Positions 16,464-22,641 of a stretch of DNA of 22,641 bases are shown piece by piece (the first letter of the stretch is position 1; each line of letters begins with the position of its first letter). The notes beneath the pieces are model-generated. The model was not told where the DNA came from. It saw only the letters and a program-made list of their open reading frames with translations, and did not search any database. The position numbers were made by a program, and so were the translations under genes. Source of the stretch: an uncultured Lachnospiraceae bacterium (GTDB lineage: Bacteria > Bacillota > Clostridia > Lachnospirales > Lachnospiraceae); assembly GCA_910586585.1 (NCBI GenBank), contig CAJUKA010000017.1, positions 1 through 22,641 on the forward strand, given 5' to 3'.

Positions 16464-17726
16464 TTAATTTTTCAAGCTTTCTTTATAAAACTGCTTGAAT
16501 TCCTCATATCCTTCTGACATTAACTGTTCTTTTTGAAATTTTTTATTTTTGTTCATGCGCGCTACAAGAACTTGTGTTCCATCCCGCCTTGCCTTTTGCG
16601 CCTCTGCAATTACATCACAAAGCGCTGTTCCTGAAACACCTTTTTCTATCAAATAAGCAACTTTTTTGCTTTGGTTTGGCACTTGAAACCCATTCTCCAG
16701 CAAAATCAAAATAATTCTCTCAAAACCAATAGAAAAACCGCAAGCAGGTACATCCTTGCCCGTAAATCTGCCTACCATCTTGTCATAGCGTCCGCCGCCG
16801 CCGCAGCTTCCGCCAAACTCAGGCATCGCTATCTCAAAGATTGTTCCTGTATAATAAGACATTCCGCGAACAAGCGTCGGATCAAATACAAGTTTAAAAT
16901 AATCACCCTTTGTAGCATTTACACTTTCTATAATCTCGCCAAAGCTTATTTTTACGTCCTCTTCAAGATAGCCTTCCAGTCGTTCTCCAATAAATGCAAA
17001 GGCATTGTCTGATTCTTGAATTCCTTTGAAAAGTGACAAATACTTTTTGATGCTTTCACAGTCATAACCATCTTCTGTCAGTTCTTTTTCTACACCTTCA
17101 AGACCAATTTTGTCCATTTTGTCGAGTGTGATAAATATATTGTCATAATCAGCTTCAGCAAATCCACTGTATTTTGCCATTGCCTTTAAAATTCTTCGAT
17201 CATTGATTCGAATTTCAAAATTCTTGAATCCCAGATTGCCAAGTGTTGTTGTCGTTGCAAGAATGAGTTCAATTTCTGCCAGATTGGATTCTTCTCCCAA
17301 AATATCTATATCGCATTGCATAAACTGGCGATATCTGCCTTTTTGCGGTCTGTCCGCTCTCCATACGTTTCCCATTTGCAGCGCCTTAAAAGGAGCAGGC
17401 AGTTCACTTGCATGATTGGCATAATATCGTACAAGAGGAACCGTCAAATCATATCGCATACCAAAATCGACAACATCTGTCTCTGTTTGCGCTGTCTCAA
17501 GATTTAGCTTGTCCCCTCTTTTTAATACCTTAAAGATTAATTTTTCATTTTCACCGCCTTGTTTGCTGCTAAGATTCTCGATATTTTCCATACAAGGTGT
17601 TTCCATCGGCGTAAAACCAAATCTGCCATAAGTCTCTTTGATGACACCTATCACATAATCCCGTATTTGCATTTCACTCGGCATGATATCTTTCATTCCT
17701 GTTACAGGCTTTTTGTTTAATGCCAT
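16464..17726 (-). CDS. hisS: Histidyl-tRNA synthetase
   Basis: This 420-residue class II synthetase charges tRNA-His. Seen in order are the N-terminal KKPVTGMKDIMPSE, YDLTVPLVRYYANH, motif 2 with MGNVWRADRPQKGRYRQFMQ and CDIDILGEES, the histidine-binding RGMSYYTGTIFE, and motif 3 (ACGFSIGFERIILIL). A C-terminal anticodon-binding domain spans about 325-420. It is upstream of aspS, as in many Firmicutes. Only 63 bases separate it from the small upstream gene, and I see no T-box specifier or antiterminator motif there, unlike the Bacillus hisS-aspS leader. GAGGG serves as ribosome site, nine bases from the ATG. Confidence 0.96.
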   Translation of the reverse strand: MALNKKPVTGMKDIMPSEMQIRDYVIGVIKETYGRFGFTPMETPCMENIENLSSKQGGENEKLIFKVLKRGDKLNLETAQTETDVVDFGMRYDLTVPLVRYYANHASELPAPFKALQMGNVWRADRPQKGRYRQFMQCDIDILGEESNLAEIELILATTTTLGNLGFKNFEIRINDRRILKAMAKYSGFAEADYDNIFITLDKMDKIGLEGVEKELTEDGYDCESIKKYLSLFKGIQESDNAFAFIGERLEGYLEEDVKISFGEIIESVNATKGDYFKLVFDPTLVRGMSYYTGTIFEIAMPEFGGSCGGGGRYDKMVGRFTGKDVPACGFSIGFERIILILLENGFQVPNQSKKVAYLIEKGVSGTALCDVIAEAQKARRDGTQVLVARMNKNKKFQKEQLMSEGYEEFKQFYKESLKN

Positions 17727-17789
17727 ATTTTATCCCTCATTTCTGTCATTTTCAATCATATCAACAATTTTCAAATGTGCGCTAAGTTA

Positions 17790-18026
17790 TCAACAGCCAA
17801 AATTTCTTACGGTTCCCTGCGCCCATGGACTGCCCACATCACAGCGTCCATGGTGATATTGTGTACTTACAGTTCCCTCCTGCTGCCCTTCCGACACATT
17901 CACTTTAATCCGGCTGACTCCGTTTTCTGTCTTACTGTCCAGCATTTTGATAATATCTGCTATCTCCTGTTCCTGCATATCCTTTTTCTTTGCCGCAAGA
18001 TCATCCATGTCTTCCAATCCGCCCAT
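17790..18026 (-). CDS. Small protein with YHHGRCDVGSPW motif, unknown function
   Basis: This 78-residue acidic protein has a helical N-terminal half rich in Met, Asp, Glu and Lys (MGGLEDMDDLAAKKKDMQEQ). A strand-like IKVNVSEGQQEG follows, then the striking tail YHHGRCDVGSPWAQGTVRNF ending in Gly-Cys. Two His and two Cys in the last 21 residues could bind metal or form a disulfide. A strong AAGGAAGGAA ribosome site precedes the ATG, which argues for real translation. I recall similar small proteins of unknown function in Lachnospiraceae, but that needs a database search. It sits between the ribbon-helix-helix gene and hisS on the same strand. Confidence 0.75.
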   Translation of the reverse strand: MGGLEDMDDLAAKKKDMQEQEIADIIKMLDSKTENGVSRIKVNVSEGQQEGTVSTQYHHGRCDVGSPWAQGTVRNFGC

Positions 18027-18072
18027 ATTGTTCCTTCCTTTCTTATTCTAAAACAAATTATGATAATATTGG

Positions 18073-18246
18073 TCATTCACTTTGTGTTTTATACAATAAA
18101 TCGATCCCTGTTTTGATTGTTTCTGTTATTGTCTGCTGATGTTTTTTGGAGTATTCCTTTAGTGTATGATATTCCTCGTCAGACATCCTTAAAGTCACAA
18201 TACGTTCTTTGACAACATCCGATTTTGGACGCCCTCTTTTTTCCAT
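18073..18246 (-). CDS. Ribbon-helix-helix (CopG/Arc-like) transcriptional regulator
   Basis: This 57-residue protein starts with the basic MEKRGRPKSDVV. It then gives the ribbon-helix-helix pattern: a strand with alternating side chains (RIVTLRMS), helix A (DEEYHTLKEYSKKH) and helix B (TITETIKTGIDLLYK). Such proteins bind DNA as dimers through the strand, usually repressing their own promoter or serving as antitoxins. No toxin gene is visible beside it. AGAGGTG precedes the ATG, and a perfect consensus promoter with two 15-bp direct repeats lies 30-75 bases upstream, the expected autoregulatory arrangement. It overlaps the out-of-frame tail of the ORF at 18179-18580. Confidence 0.8.
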   Translation of the reverse strand: MEKRGRPKSDVVKERIVTLRMSDEEYHTLKEYSKKHQQTITETIKTGIDLLYKTQSE

Positions 18247-18580
18247 AGGCACACCTCTTTTCGCATCTACATACCATTATATTTTTCGTAATACGTTGTG
18301 TCAAGTATTTTTCGTAATACAAAGTAAATGGTTTTTGACAATTTTGTTGTGCATGACAAAGCGCAGCATCTGCTGCCATATCTTCCACCAAATCTGTGAT
18401 GACATCCCCTTTTGACTGAAATTCACATGCATTAAATGGAATTCCGCCCGCTGCCTGCGGCCATAATGCCAATGTATGATCAACATAGTATTTGTCAAAA
18501 CCAGATTCTTTGATTTCTTCGGGCGTAAGGTTTCTTGTTAACTGATAAACAATAGCGCAAATCATTTCAAAATGTGCCAA
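18179..18580 (-). CDS. TTG-started ORF of unknown function, probably with a degenerate tail
   Basis: An AAGGAG ribosome site stands eight bases ahead of a TTG codon that opens a 133-residue frame. The first 90 or so residues look like a genuine protein, with MICAIVYQLTRNLTPEEIKE, HTLALWPQAAGGIPFNACEF and DVITDLVEDMAADAALCHAQ. The rest is encoded by the promoter and operator of the ribbon-helix-helix gene and then by that gene in another frame, giving a cysteine- and arginine-rich tail (MVCRCEKRCAYG) that is probably meaningless. I read this as a protein whose 3' end was lost or replaced, or one that genuinely overlaps the regulator by 68 bases. I do not recognise the domain. Confidence 0.45.
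   Translation of the reverse strand: MAHFEMICAIVYQLTRNLTPEEIKESGFDKYYVDHTLALWPQAAGGIPFNACEFQSKGDVITDLVEDMAADAALCHAQQNCQKPFTLYYEKYLTQRITKNIMVCRCEKRCAYGKKRASKIGCCQRTYCDFKDV
18276..18304 (-). promoter_or_regulatory. Perfect consensus promoter of the ribbon-helix-helix gene
   Basis: On the minus strand TTGACA (18299-18304) and TATAAT (18276-18281) are separated by exactly 17 bp, a full match to the vegetative sigma consensus. The start codon of the regulator is 30 bases downstream. A promoter this strong normally needs a repressor, in line with the flanking repeats. Confidence 0.85.
18280..18320. repeat. Two 15-bp direct repeats forming a likely operator
   Basis: TATTTTTCGTAATAC occurs at 18280-18294 and 18306-18320, 26 bp apart. 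On the minus strand one copy fills the promoter spacer up to the -10 and the other lies just upstream of the -35. GTATT and AATAC within the upstream copy make it partly symmetric. Binding of the ribbon-helix-helix dimer here would block RNA polymerase. Confidence 0.7.
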
Positions 18581-18824
18581 TTCATACGCTCCTTGATGTT
18601 GGATATCAAAACCTTTATCAATTCAAATCTAGTTACAATTCACACTTACGCCAGATTTCTCATATACTTACAACGATTTCGGTGTGAATTGCAACAATTG
18701 ATGCACACAAAATGCTAAAAAGCACGCATTTTGGCGCTTGCTCCGACGCCATGCAGCAAGTGCATGGCGCGGGGTGAAAAGTAACCCAAATCTATACATT
18801 ATTTAAAAAATTTAAAAAAAGTAC
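18581..18824. other. Non-coding stretch rich in inverted repeats
   Basis: No gene is seen. Inverted repeats are GTTACAATTCACAC (18632-18645) with GTGTGAATTGCAAC (18682-18695), one mismatch; CAAAATGC (18708-18715) with GCATTTTG (18726-18733); and CGCCATGC (18747-18754) with GCATGGCG (18762-18769). GCGCTTGCT can also pair with AGCAAGTGC, an alternative to the last stem. The run ends in GGGGTGAAAAGTAACCC. It may be a dispersed intergenic repeat or a structured RNA. Confidence 0.45.
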
Positions 18825-18853
18825 TTGCCTATCCTGTCAAAATGTGCTATTAT
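18825..18853 (+). promoter_or_regulatory. Promoter of tRNA-Leu
   Basis: TTGCCT (18825-18830) and TATTAT (18848-18853) are 17 bp apart and lie 30 bp before the mature tRNA 5' end. Confidence 0.6.
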
Positions 18854-18883
18854 AATTTTTGTCGTTACGACATTATAAAATCT

Positions 18884-18966
18884 GCCGGTGTGGCGGAATG
18901 GCAGACGCAGCAGACTCAAAATCTGCCGGGGGCAACCTCGTGCCGGTTCAAGTCCGGCCACCGGCA
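18884..18966 (+). tRNA. tRNA-Leu(CAA)
   Basis: Acceptor arms are GCCGGTG (18884-18890) and CACCGGC (18959-18965), with discriminator A at 18966. The anticodon stem GCAGA/TCTGC encloses CTCAAAA, giving anticodon CAA (reads UUG). A long class II variable arm (GGGGGCAACCTCG region) and T arm GGTTCAAGTCC are present. CCA is not encoded. Confidence 0.96.
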
Positions 18967-18969
18967 TAA

Positions 18970-19000
18970 AATAAACAGCTTCTAAGCTGTTTATTTTTTT
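18970..19000 (+). terminator. Terminator of tRNA-Leu, probably bidirectional
   Basis: AATAAACAGC (18970-18979) and GCTGTTTATT (18986-18995) form a perfect 10-bp stem with a 6-base loop, followed by T residues. It starts four bases after the tRNA. On the other strand it lies just past the stop of the nudix gene and also has T on its far side. Confidence 0.85.
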
Positions 19001-19003
19001 GGT

Positions 19004-19849
19004 TTATTCTTCTCCATTTTTAAACCGCATAATCATTTCATTTGTAAGGCTGATACCATCATATACCGTTGGTATCTCATCCCTGTGCAGCCATTCACCT
19101 GTCGAAAGCTCTTCTCTGTCAAGCAAAATTGTGTCATCTCCATCAAGGTCACAATAGAACCCCAAAAGAAGCGTATCAGTAAACGACCATGGCTGACTCT
19201 TGTAATAACGAATGTTTTTGACTTGTATCCCAACCTCCTCCATCACTTCACGTCTTACTGTATCCTCCGCTGTCTCTCCAATTTCCGTAAAGCCTGCAAT
19301 CAATGCATACTTTTTGTATTCACGGCCTGCATACTTTGTCATCAAAATCTGTTCTTTTTGCCGATCAATGACACCTACAATCACAGCAGGCGATATCTTT
19401 GGATAATACACTGCATCACATATTGGACAGCGCATCATCCTCTCCTTTGTATCATGTACCAATGCTGTGCCGCAGCAGCAGCAATATTTTGTAGATGCAT
19501 ACCAATTTGCCAATTGACATGCTGTAATACCGGCAAACGCCATATAATCAGGTCCCTTCGTGCGAAACATATTCTGTTGACCGTAATCATAGTCGTTTCG
19601 TAAACCGTCAGAAACCATGTCCGCCTCGCCAAGAAAGAATTTTTGTATTTTCCCGTTTATAACAATTTCAAATAAGTATATGTAAACCATTTCTGAAGCA
19701 ATCTCTTCAAAACGCGGAAATACAATCGTTTCACTTTCTTTTTTCACAAGCATGCTGCGCCCTTTCGCAAAGATTATGTAATCTCCCGCCACAGGACCTT
19801 GCTCCCTGTATTCATTGTGATAAATCCCACTTTTTAAATCCTGTATCAC
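19004..19849 (-). CDS. nudC: NudC-type NAD(H) pyrophosphatase
   Basis: This 281-residue nudix hydrolase splits NAD(H) into NMN(H) and AMP; family members also remove NAD caps from RNA 5' ends. The N-terminal domain (about 1-115) is followed by a zinc ribbon (C123, C126, C141, C144). The nudix box G186-x5-E192-x7-R200-E-V-x-E-E-x-G207 and the NudC-specific SQPW (218-221, SQPWSF versus SQPWPFP in E. coli) come next. The start is GTG at 19849, chosen because GGAGGAGG precedes it by seven bases. Position 125 in the ribbon adds an extra cysteine (CCCC at 123-126). No gene nearby suggests a pathway partner. Confidence 0.93.
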   Translation of the reverse strand: MIQDLKSGIYHNEYREQGPVAGDYIIFAKGRSMLVKKESETIVFPRFEEIASEMVYIYLFEIVINGKIQKFFLGEADMVSDGLRNDYDYGQQNMFRTKGPDYMAFAGITACQLANWYASTKYCCCCGTALVHDTKERMMRCPICDAVYYPKISPAVIVGVIDRQKEQILMTKYAGREYKKYALIAGFTEIGETAEDTVRREVMEEVGIQVKNIRYYKSQPWSFTDTLLLGFYCDLDGDDTILLDREELSTGEWLHRDEIPTVYDGISLTNEMIMRFKNGEE

Positions 19850-19962
19850 GCCTTTGCCTCCTCCCCTTTGTTATAGCTCTCCATTTTCGGAAAAGTATTC
19901 CCACTGAATATCTCTACATAATTATTGGTTTTATGCTTGTCCGACAGCCCTGCAAACCGAAA

Positions 19963-20574
19963 TTATTCGTCTTCGTCTAAAAACATGTCCTCAAAATCAT
20001 CATATTCATCAGCCGAATACTTCCATAGGAAATCGGTAAATGATGTACTTATCGTATGAATAAATTCCTCTATGTCTTCATATTCGGAATAATACTCCTC
20101 AATTTCTTCAAAGGGCGGAATATCTGCATTGTCAATAATGATTACTGCGGGGTTATCGTTTTTCATTTGGTTAAAATCCAGGCAGACAGGATTTCCTCCA
20201 ATGCTGGTTGCTATAATCAGTAATTTGTATTTCAGCAAAACGCTGCATGAATTTTCTTCCTTAATCCGTTCCAAGTTACATAACGATATCCCAGCTTCCG
20301 TCATAGGCTGTTGACATGGTTCATAATTCTTATAAAAGTCGATGATATGCTCAGGTATAACCCACTCTTTGATGCAATTCAATTCATTATTAAGATACAC
20401 ACTTGTCCAATAGCTGAAAAAGTCATAAACGCGAAGTAGGCATTCTAAGTCCTCCGGCTTAGCCTTTTGAAAAAAGGGAAAACCACTTTCCTCTTTTACG
20501 CCATTTTTTTGAAAAACAACTTTTAGGCGGTTTACAATTTTATCATAGTCAGGCTCTTTGCTCATATTTCCCAT
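19963..20574 (-). CDS. SMI1/KNR4 (SUKH)-like protein
   Basis: This 203-residue acidic protein has the SUKH core: IPEHIIDFYKNYEP (about 74-87, the usual start of the fold), a GISLCNLERIKEE strand-helix, LLIIATSIGGNPVCLDF, and AVIIIDNADI. A helix and a run of Asp/Glu at the C-terminus follow. Bacterial SUKH proteins are often immunity proteins against polymorphic toxins, though many are orphans. No toxin gene is next to it here, so an immunity role is only a possibility. Two in-frame ATG codons at 20574 and 20565 both have purine-rich leaders, so the first three residues are uncertain. The 113 bases between it and nudC show nothing notable. Confidence 0.75.
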   Translation of the reverse strand: MGNMSKEPDYDKIVNRLKVVFQKNGVKEESGFPFFQKAKPEDLECLLRVYDFFSYWTSVYLNNELNCIKEWVIPEHIIDFYKNYEPCQQPMTEAGISLCNLERIKEENSCSVLLKYKLLIIATSIGGNPVCLDFNQMKNDNPAVIIIDNADIPPFEEIEEYYSEYEDIEEFIHTISTSFTDFLWKYSADEYDDFEDMFLDEDE

Positions 20575-20620
20575 TTTCCTTTACAATCTCATATCAAATC
20601 CCACAAACATATTTTTCCAA

Positions 20621-20657
20621 GAAAAAGACGCACCGACTTTTCATCGCCAATGCGTCT
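20621..20657 (-). terminator. Terminator of the AICAR transformylase gene
   Basis: On the minus strand AGACGCA (20651-20657 complement) pairs with TGCGTCT (20626-20632 complement) around an 18-base loop that can itself form a short CGAT/GTCG stem. TTTTC follows. It lies 26 bases past the stop of the AICAR transformylase gene. Confidence 0.75.
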
Positions 20658-20682
20658 GTCAGCTTCCGATAAAATTTCCAGA

Positions 20683-21858
20683 TTAATGATGAAACAACCG
20701 AATCCCTGTAAAACACATCGCTATATTGTATTTGTTGCAGGTTTCAATCACATTGTCATCCCTTATAGAACCACCAGGCTGTGCAATATATTTGACTCCG
20801 CTTCTGTGTGCACGTTCCACATTGTCACCAAATGGGAAAAATGCATCTGACCCCAATGATACATCTGTCATCTGATCAAGCCATGCCCGTTTTTCTTCTC
20901 TTGTCAGTACTTCTGGTTTTTCTGTAAAGAATTTTTCCCAAATGCCATCTGCGAGCACATCCATATAGTCATCACTCATATATACATCAATTGTATTATC
21001 TCTGTCCGCACGCCCGATTTTTTCTATAAATGGAAGATTGAGCACTTTTGGATTCTGGCGGAGAAACCAATTATCTGCCTTGTTTCCTGCAAGCCGAGTA
21101 CAATGAATCCGAGACTGCTGCCCTGCTCCAATCCCAATTGCTTGACCACCTTTTACATAGCAGACAGAATTTGATTGCGTATATTTCAGTGTAATCATCG
21201 CTATTGCAAGATCTATTTTTGCTTGTTCTGGAAGTTCTTTATTATCTGTCACAATTTCGGAAAACAGTGCATTATCTATCACAAGCTCATTTCTGCCCTG
21301 CTCAAAAGTAATTCCATAAACATCCTTCGTTTCCACAGGGTCCGGCACATACTCTGGATCAATTTTGATAACCGCATAATTTCCTTGTTTCTTTGCCTTT
21401 AAAATTTCAAGTGCTTCTGGTTCATATCCAGGTGCAATAATTCCGTCAGACACTTCACGCTTGATTAATTTAGCAGTGTCTACATCGCATACATCAGACA
21501 AAGCAATAAAATCACCAAAAGATGACATTCTATCTGCTCCTCTAGCTCTTGCATAAGCACTTGCAAGCGGCGATAACTCGCCCATATCATCCACCCAATA
21601 TATTTTTCTTTCGATTTCATTCAGAGGAAGCCCAACTGCTGCACCTGCGGGTGATACATGCTTGAAAGAAGTTGCAGCTACAAGACCTGTAGCCTTTTTT
21701 AATTCCTTCACAAGCTGCCATCCATTAAAAGCATCTAAGAAATTGATATATCCTGGTTTTCCATTCAGCACCTCGATTGGAAGTTCTCCAGTCTTGCTAT
21801 ATATTTTAGATGGCTTCTGATTTGGATTGCAGCCATATTTTAATTCTAATTCTTTCAT
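20683..21858 (-). CDS. Stand-alone AICAR transformylase (PurH C-terminal domain type)
   Basis: This 391-residue protein matches the formyltransferase half of PurH, which formylates AICAR with 10-formyl-tetrahydrofolate in purine synthesis. It shows the catalytic FKHVSPAGAA (K66, H67), GADRMSSFGDFIALSD, the SNSVCYVKGGQAIGIGAGQQSR segment, LGSDAFFPFGDN, and the C-terminal family ending QPGGSIRDDNVIE and FTGIRLFHH. It lacks the methylglyoxal-synthase-like IMP cyclohydrolase domain that normally precedes it, and the neighbouring PurO-type gene supplies that step. The two genes are 28 bases apart in one unit, with purO-like first. The protein begins directly at the transformylase domain, so it is not a truncated purH. 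Confidence 0.92.
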   Translation of the reverse strand: MKELELKYGCNPNQKPSKIYSKTGELPIEVLNGKPGYINFLDAFNGWQLVKELKKATGLVAATSFKHVSPAGAAVGLPLNEIERKIYWVDDMGELSPLASAYARARGADRMSSFGDFIALSDVCDVDTAKLIKREVSDGIIAPGYEPEALEILKAKKQGNYAVIKIDPEYVPDPVETKDVYGITFEQGRNELVIDNALFSEIVTDNKELPEQAKIDLAIAMITLKYTQSNSVCYVKGGQAIGIGAGQQSRIHCTRLAGNKADNWFLRQNPKVLNLPFIEKIGRADRDNTIDVYMSDDYMDVLADGIWEKFFTEKPEVLTREEKRAWLDQMTDVSLGSDAFFPFGDNVERAHRSGVKYIAQPGGSIRDDNVIETCNKYNIAMCFTGIRLFHH

Positions 21859-21886
21859 CTTTTAACTCCTATTGTAAATTCTGCCT

Positions 21887-22600
21887 CTATCTATTTTTGT
21901 TGTATATTTTTGATTCATATTTTCCAGTTTCGATATCAATGAAGCGGATAAAAAGCGATACCTTGTTATCCTCATTTAAACTGTTCCATATCATATCGCC
22001 AAATGCGTTCATATCATCCAAAATCTCCACAAGCTTTGGTTCACCCTCAAAGCTTGGCAATGGGTTCCCATCTTCCTTATAAGTATGGATAAAATGTCCT
22101 TCACCTGCTAAAGGATTGCTATATGCGAATGTATAACGATTGCATGCATCTGGATTTCCATTATTGCTTTTCAAAATAGACATCGCATAATTATAATTTC
22201 CATTTTCAATGTGCAAAATTCCTGAAATTCTTGGTGTGTAATTCGGTGCGTCCGGCTCAAACATCCTGGTCCTAAGCGCCTGTTCAAATGTCTGCTGTTT
22301 ATCCATCAGCTCATATATCGTGTCTGTCTGATCCCCATTTGTCACAATTGTTTTATTTCCAAGCACGCGGACTGGCGCATAAATAATAAGACTTGGGTCG
22401 CTCAATTTTGAGGGATCGAATGCCTGTGTGCGAATGCCTTCGCCTTCTTCCACAAACACACGGTTTCTACTGTTTTCGCTTCTGCCCATAATAAAATAAG
22501 CAATTGCAGCCTTTTTTCCATCCTTCGTTTTGCCAATCACAATACCTCTGCCAGGATAATTATTTTCCTTAAGCTCCTGTTCTAAGGATACTATTTGCAT
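21887..22600 (-). CDS. IMP cyclohydrolase, PurO-like
   Basis: This 237-residue protein resembles the archaeal-type IMP cyclohydrolase family (PF07826), which closes the ring of FAICAR to give IMP, the last step of purine synthesis. Family-like features are NNYPGRGIVIGKTKDGKKA (13-31), the strand-helix YFIMGRSENSRNRVF, NGDQTDTIYE, and APNYTPRISGIL. It differs in fold from the PurH N-terminal domain. AGGAGG precedes the ATG by seven bases. Its place directly upstream of a stand-alone AICAR transformylase strongly supports the function. The promoter lies beyond the window. A small GTCGC/GCGAC inverted repeat at 22622-22634 is all that is seen upstream. Confidence 0.85.
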   Translation of the reverse strand: MQIVSLEQELKENNYPGRGIVIGKTKDGKKAAIAYFIMGRSENSRNRVFVEEGEGIRTQAFDPSKLSDPSLIIYAPVRVLGNKTIVTNGDQTDTIYELMDKQQTFEQALRTRMFEPDAPNYTPRISGILHIENGNYNYAMSILKSNNGNPDACNRYTFAYSNPLAGEGHFIHTYKEDGNPLPSFEGEPKLVEILDDMNAFGDMIWNSLNEDNKVSLFIRFIDIETGKYESKIYNKNR

Positions 22601-22641
22601 ATTATAAACCTCCTATTTGTAGTCGCTGCGCGACAGCTCTT

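Noticed and set aside
19085..19603. 172-codon plus-strand frame
   Set aside because: It is antisense to the nudix gene, whose zinc ribbon, nudix box and SQPW motif are unmistakable. Its Cys/His richness mirrors that gene.
1..22641. CRISPR array or defence island
   Set aside because: No regularly spaced repeat-spacer pattern and no cas, restriction-modification or other recognisable defence enzyme genes are present.

Overview
The window is a low-GC Gram-positive chromosome segment. Strong AGGAGG-type ribosome sites, acetyl-CoA-type MetA, a separate AICAR transformylase plus PurO-type IMP cyclohydrolase, the hisS-aspS pair, and tRNA genes without encoded CCA all fit a gut Clostridia genome, most likely Lachnospiraceae. 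The family assignment is an inference from gene content. Almost every protein gene is on the minus strand; the exceptions are the left edge and one tRNA.

Left edge (1-588): three tiny overlapping plus-strand ORFs end at a hairpin terminator. They are followed by a perfect 13-bp inverted repeat, three copies of TACTACACCAT and four tandem 10-bp GTGAAAATAY-like units. This looks like the end of an integrated element, possibly with integrase arm-type sites. Next (589-5984) come metA (homoserine O-acetyltransferase), a divergent NAD-dependent DNA ligase, an RluF-type pseudouridine synthase, an unknown helical protein and a Gfo/Idh/MocA oxidoreductase. From 6062 to 9012 lie a terminator, a membrane-anchored protein with two SH3b domains, tRNA-Arg(CCG), and a YARHG-domain lipoprotein.

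Centre (9119-18026): an AlkD-like DNA alkylation repair protein lies just downstream of a 663-residue 2-isopropylmalate synthase that carries a complete AraC-type DNA-binding domain at its C-terminus. Upstream of that gene sit two tandem near-palindromes that together form a 20-bp perfect inverted repeat next to its probable promoter. An enzyme with a leucine-sensing domain fused to a transcription factor, beside a ready-made operator, is the most unusual system in the window. Upstream of it are a DUF2156-GNAT fusion protein, endonuclease III, aspS, hisS, and a small protein containing YHHGRCDVGSPW.

Right part (18073-22641): a 57-residue ribbon-helix-helix regulator is driven by a perfect consensus promoter bracketed by 15-bp direct repeats, all lying inside the tail of a TTG-started unknown ORF. 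Then come a palindrome-rich intergenic stretch, tRNA-Leu(CAA) with promoter and terminator, a NudC-type pyrophosphatase, a SUKH/SMI1-KNR4-like protein, and the last two steps of IMP synthesis on separate genes (PurO-type cyclohydrolase, then AICAR transformylase with a terminator).
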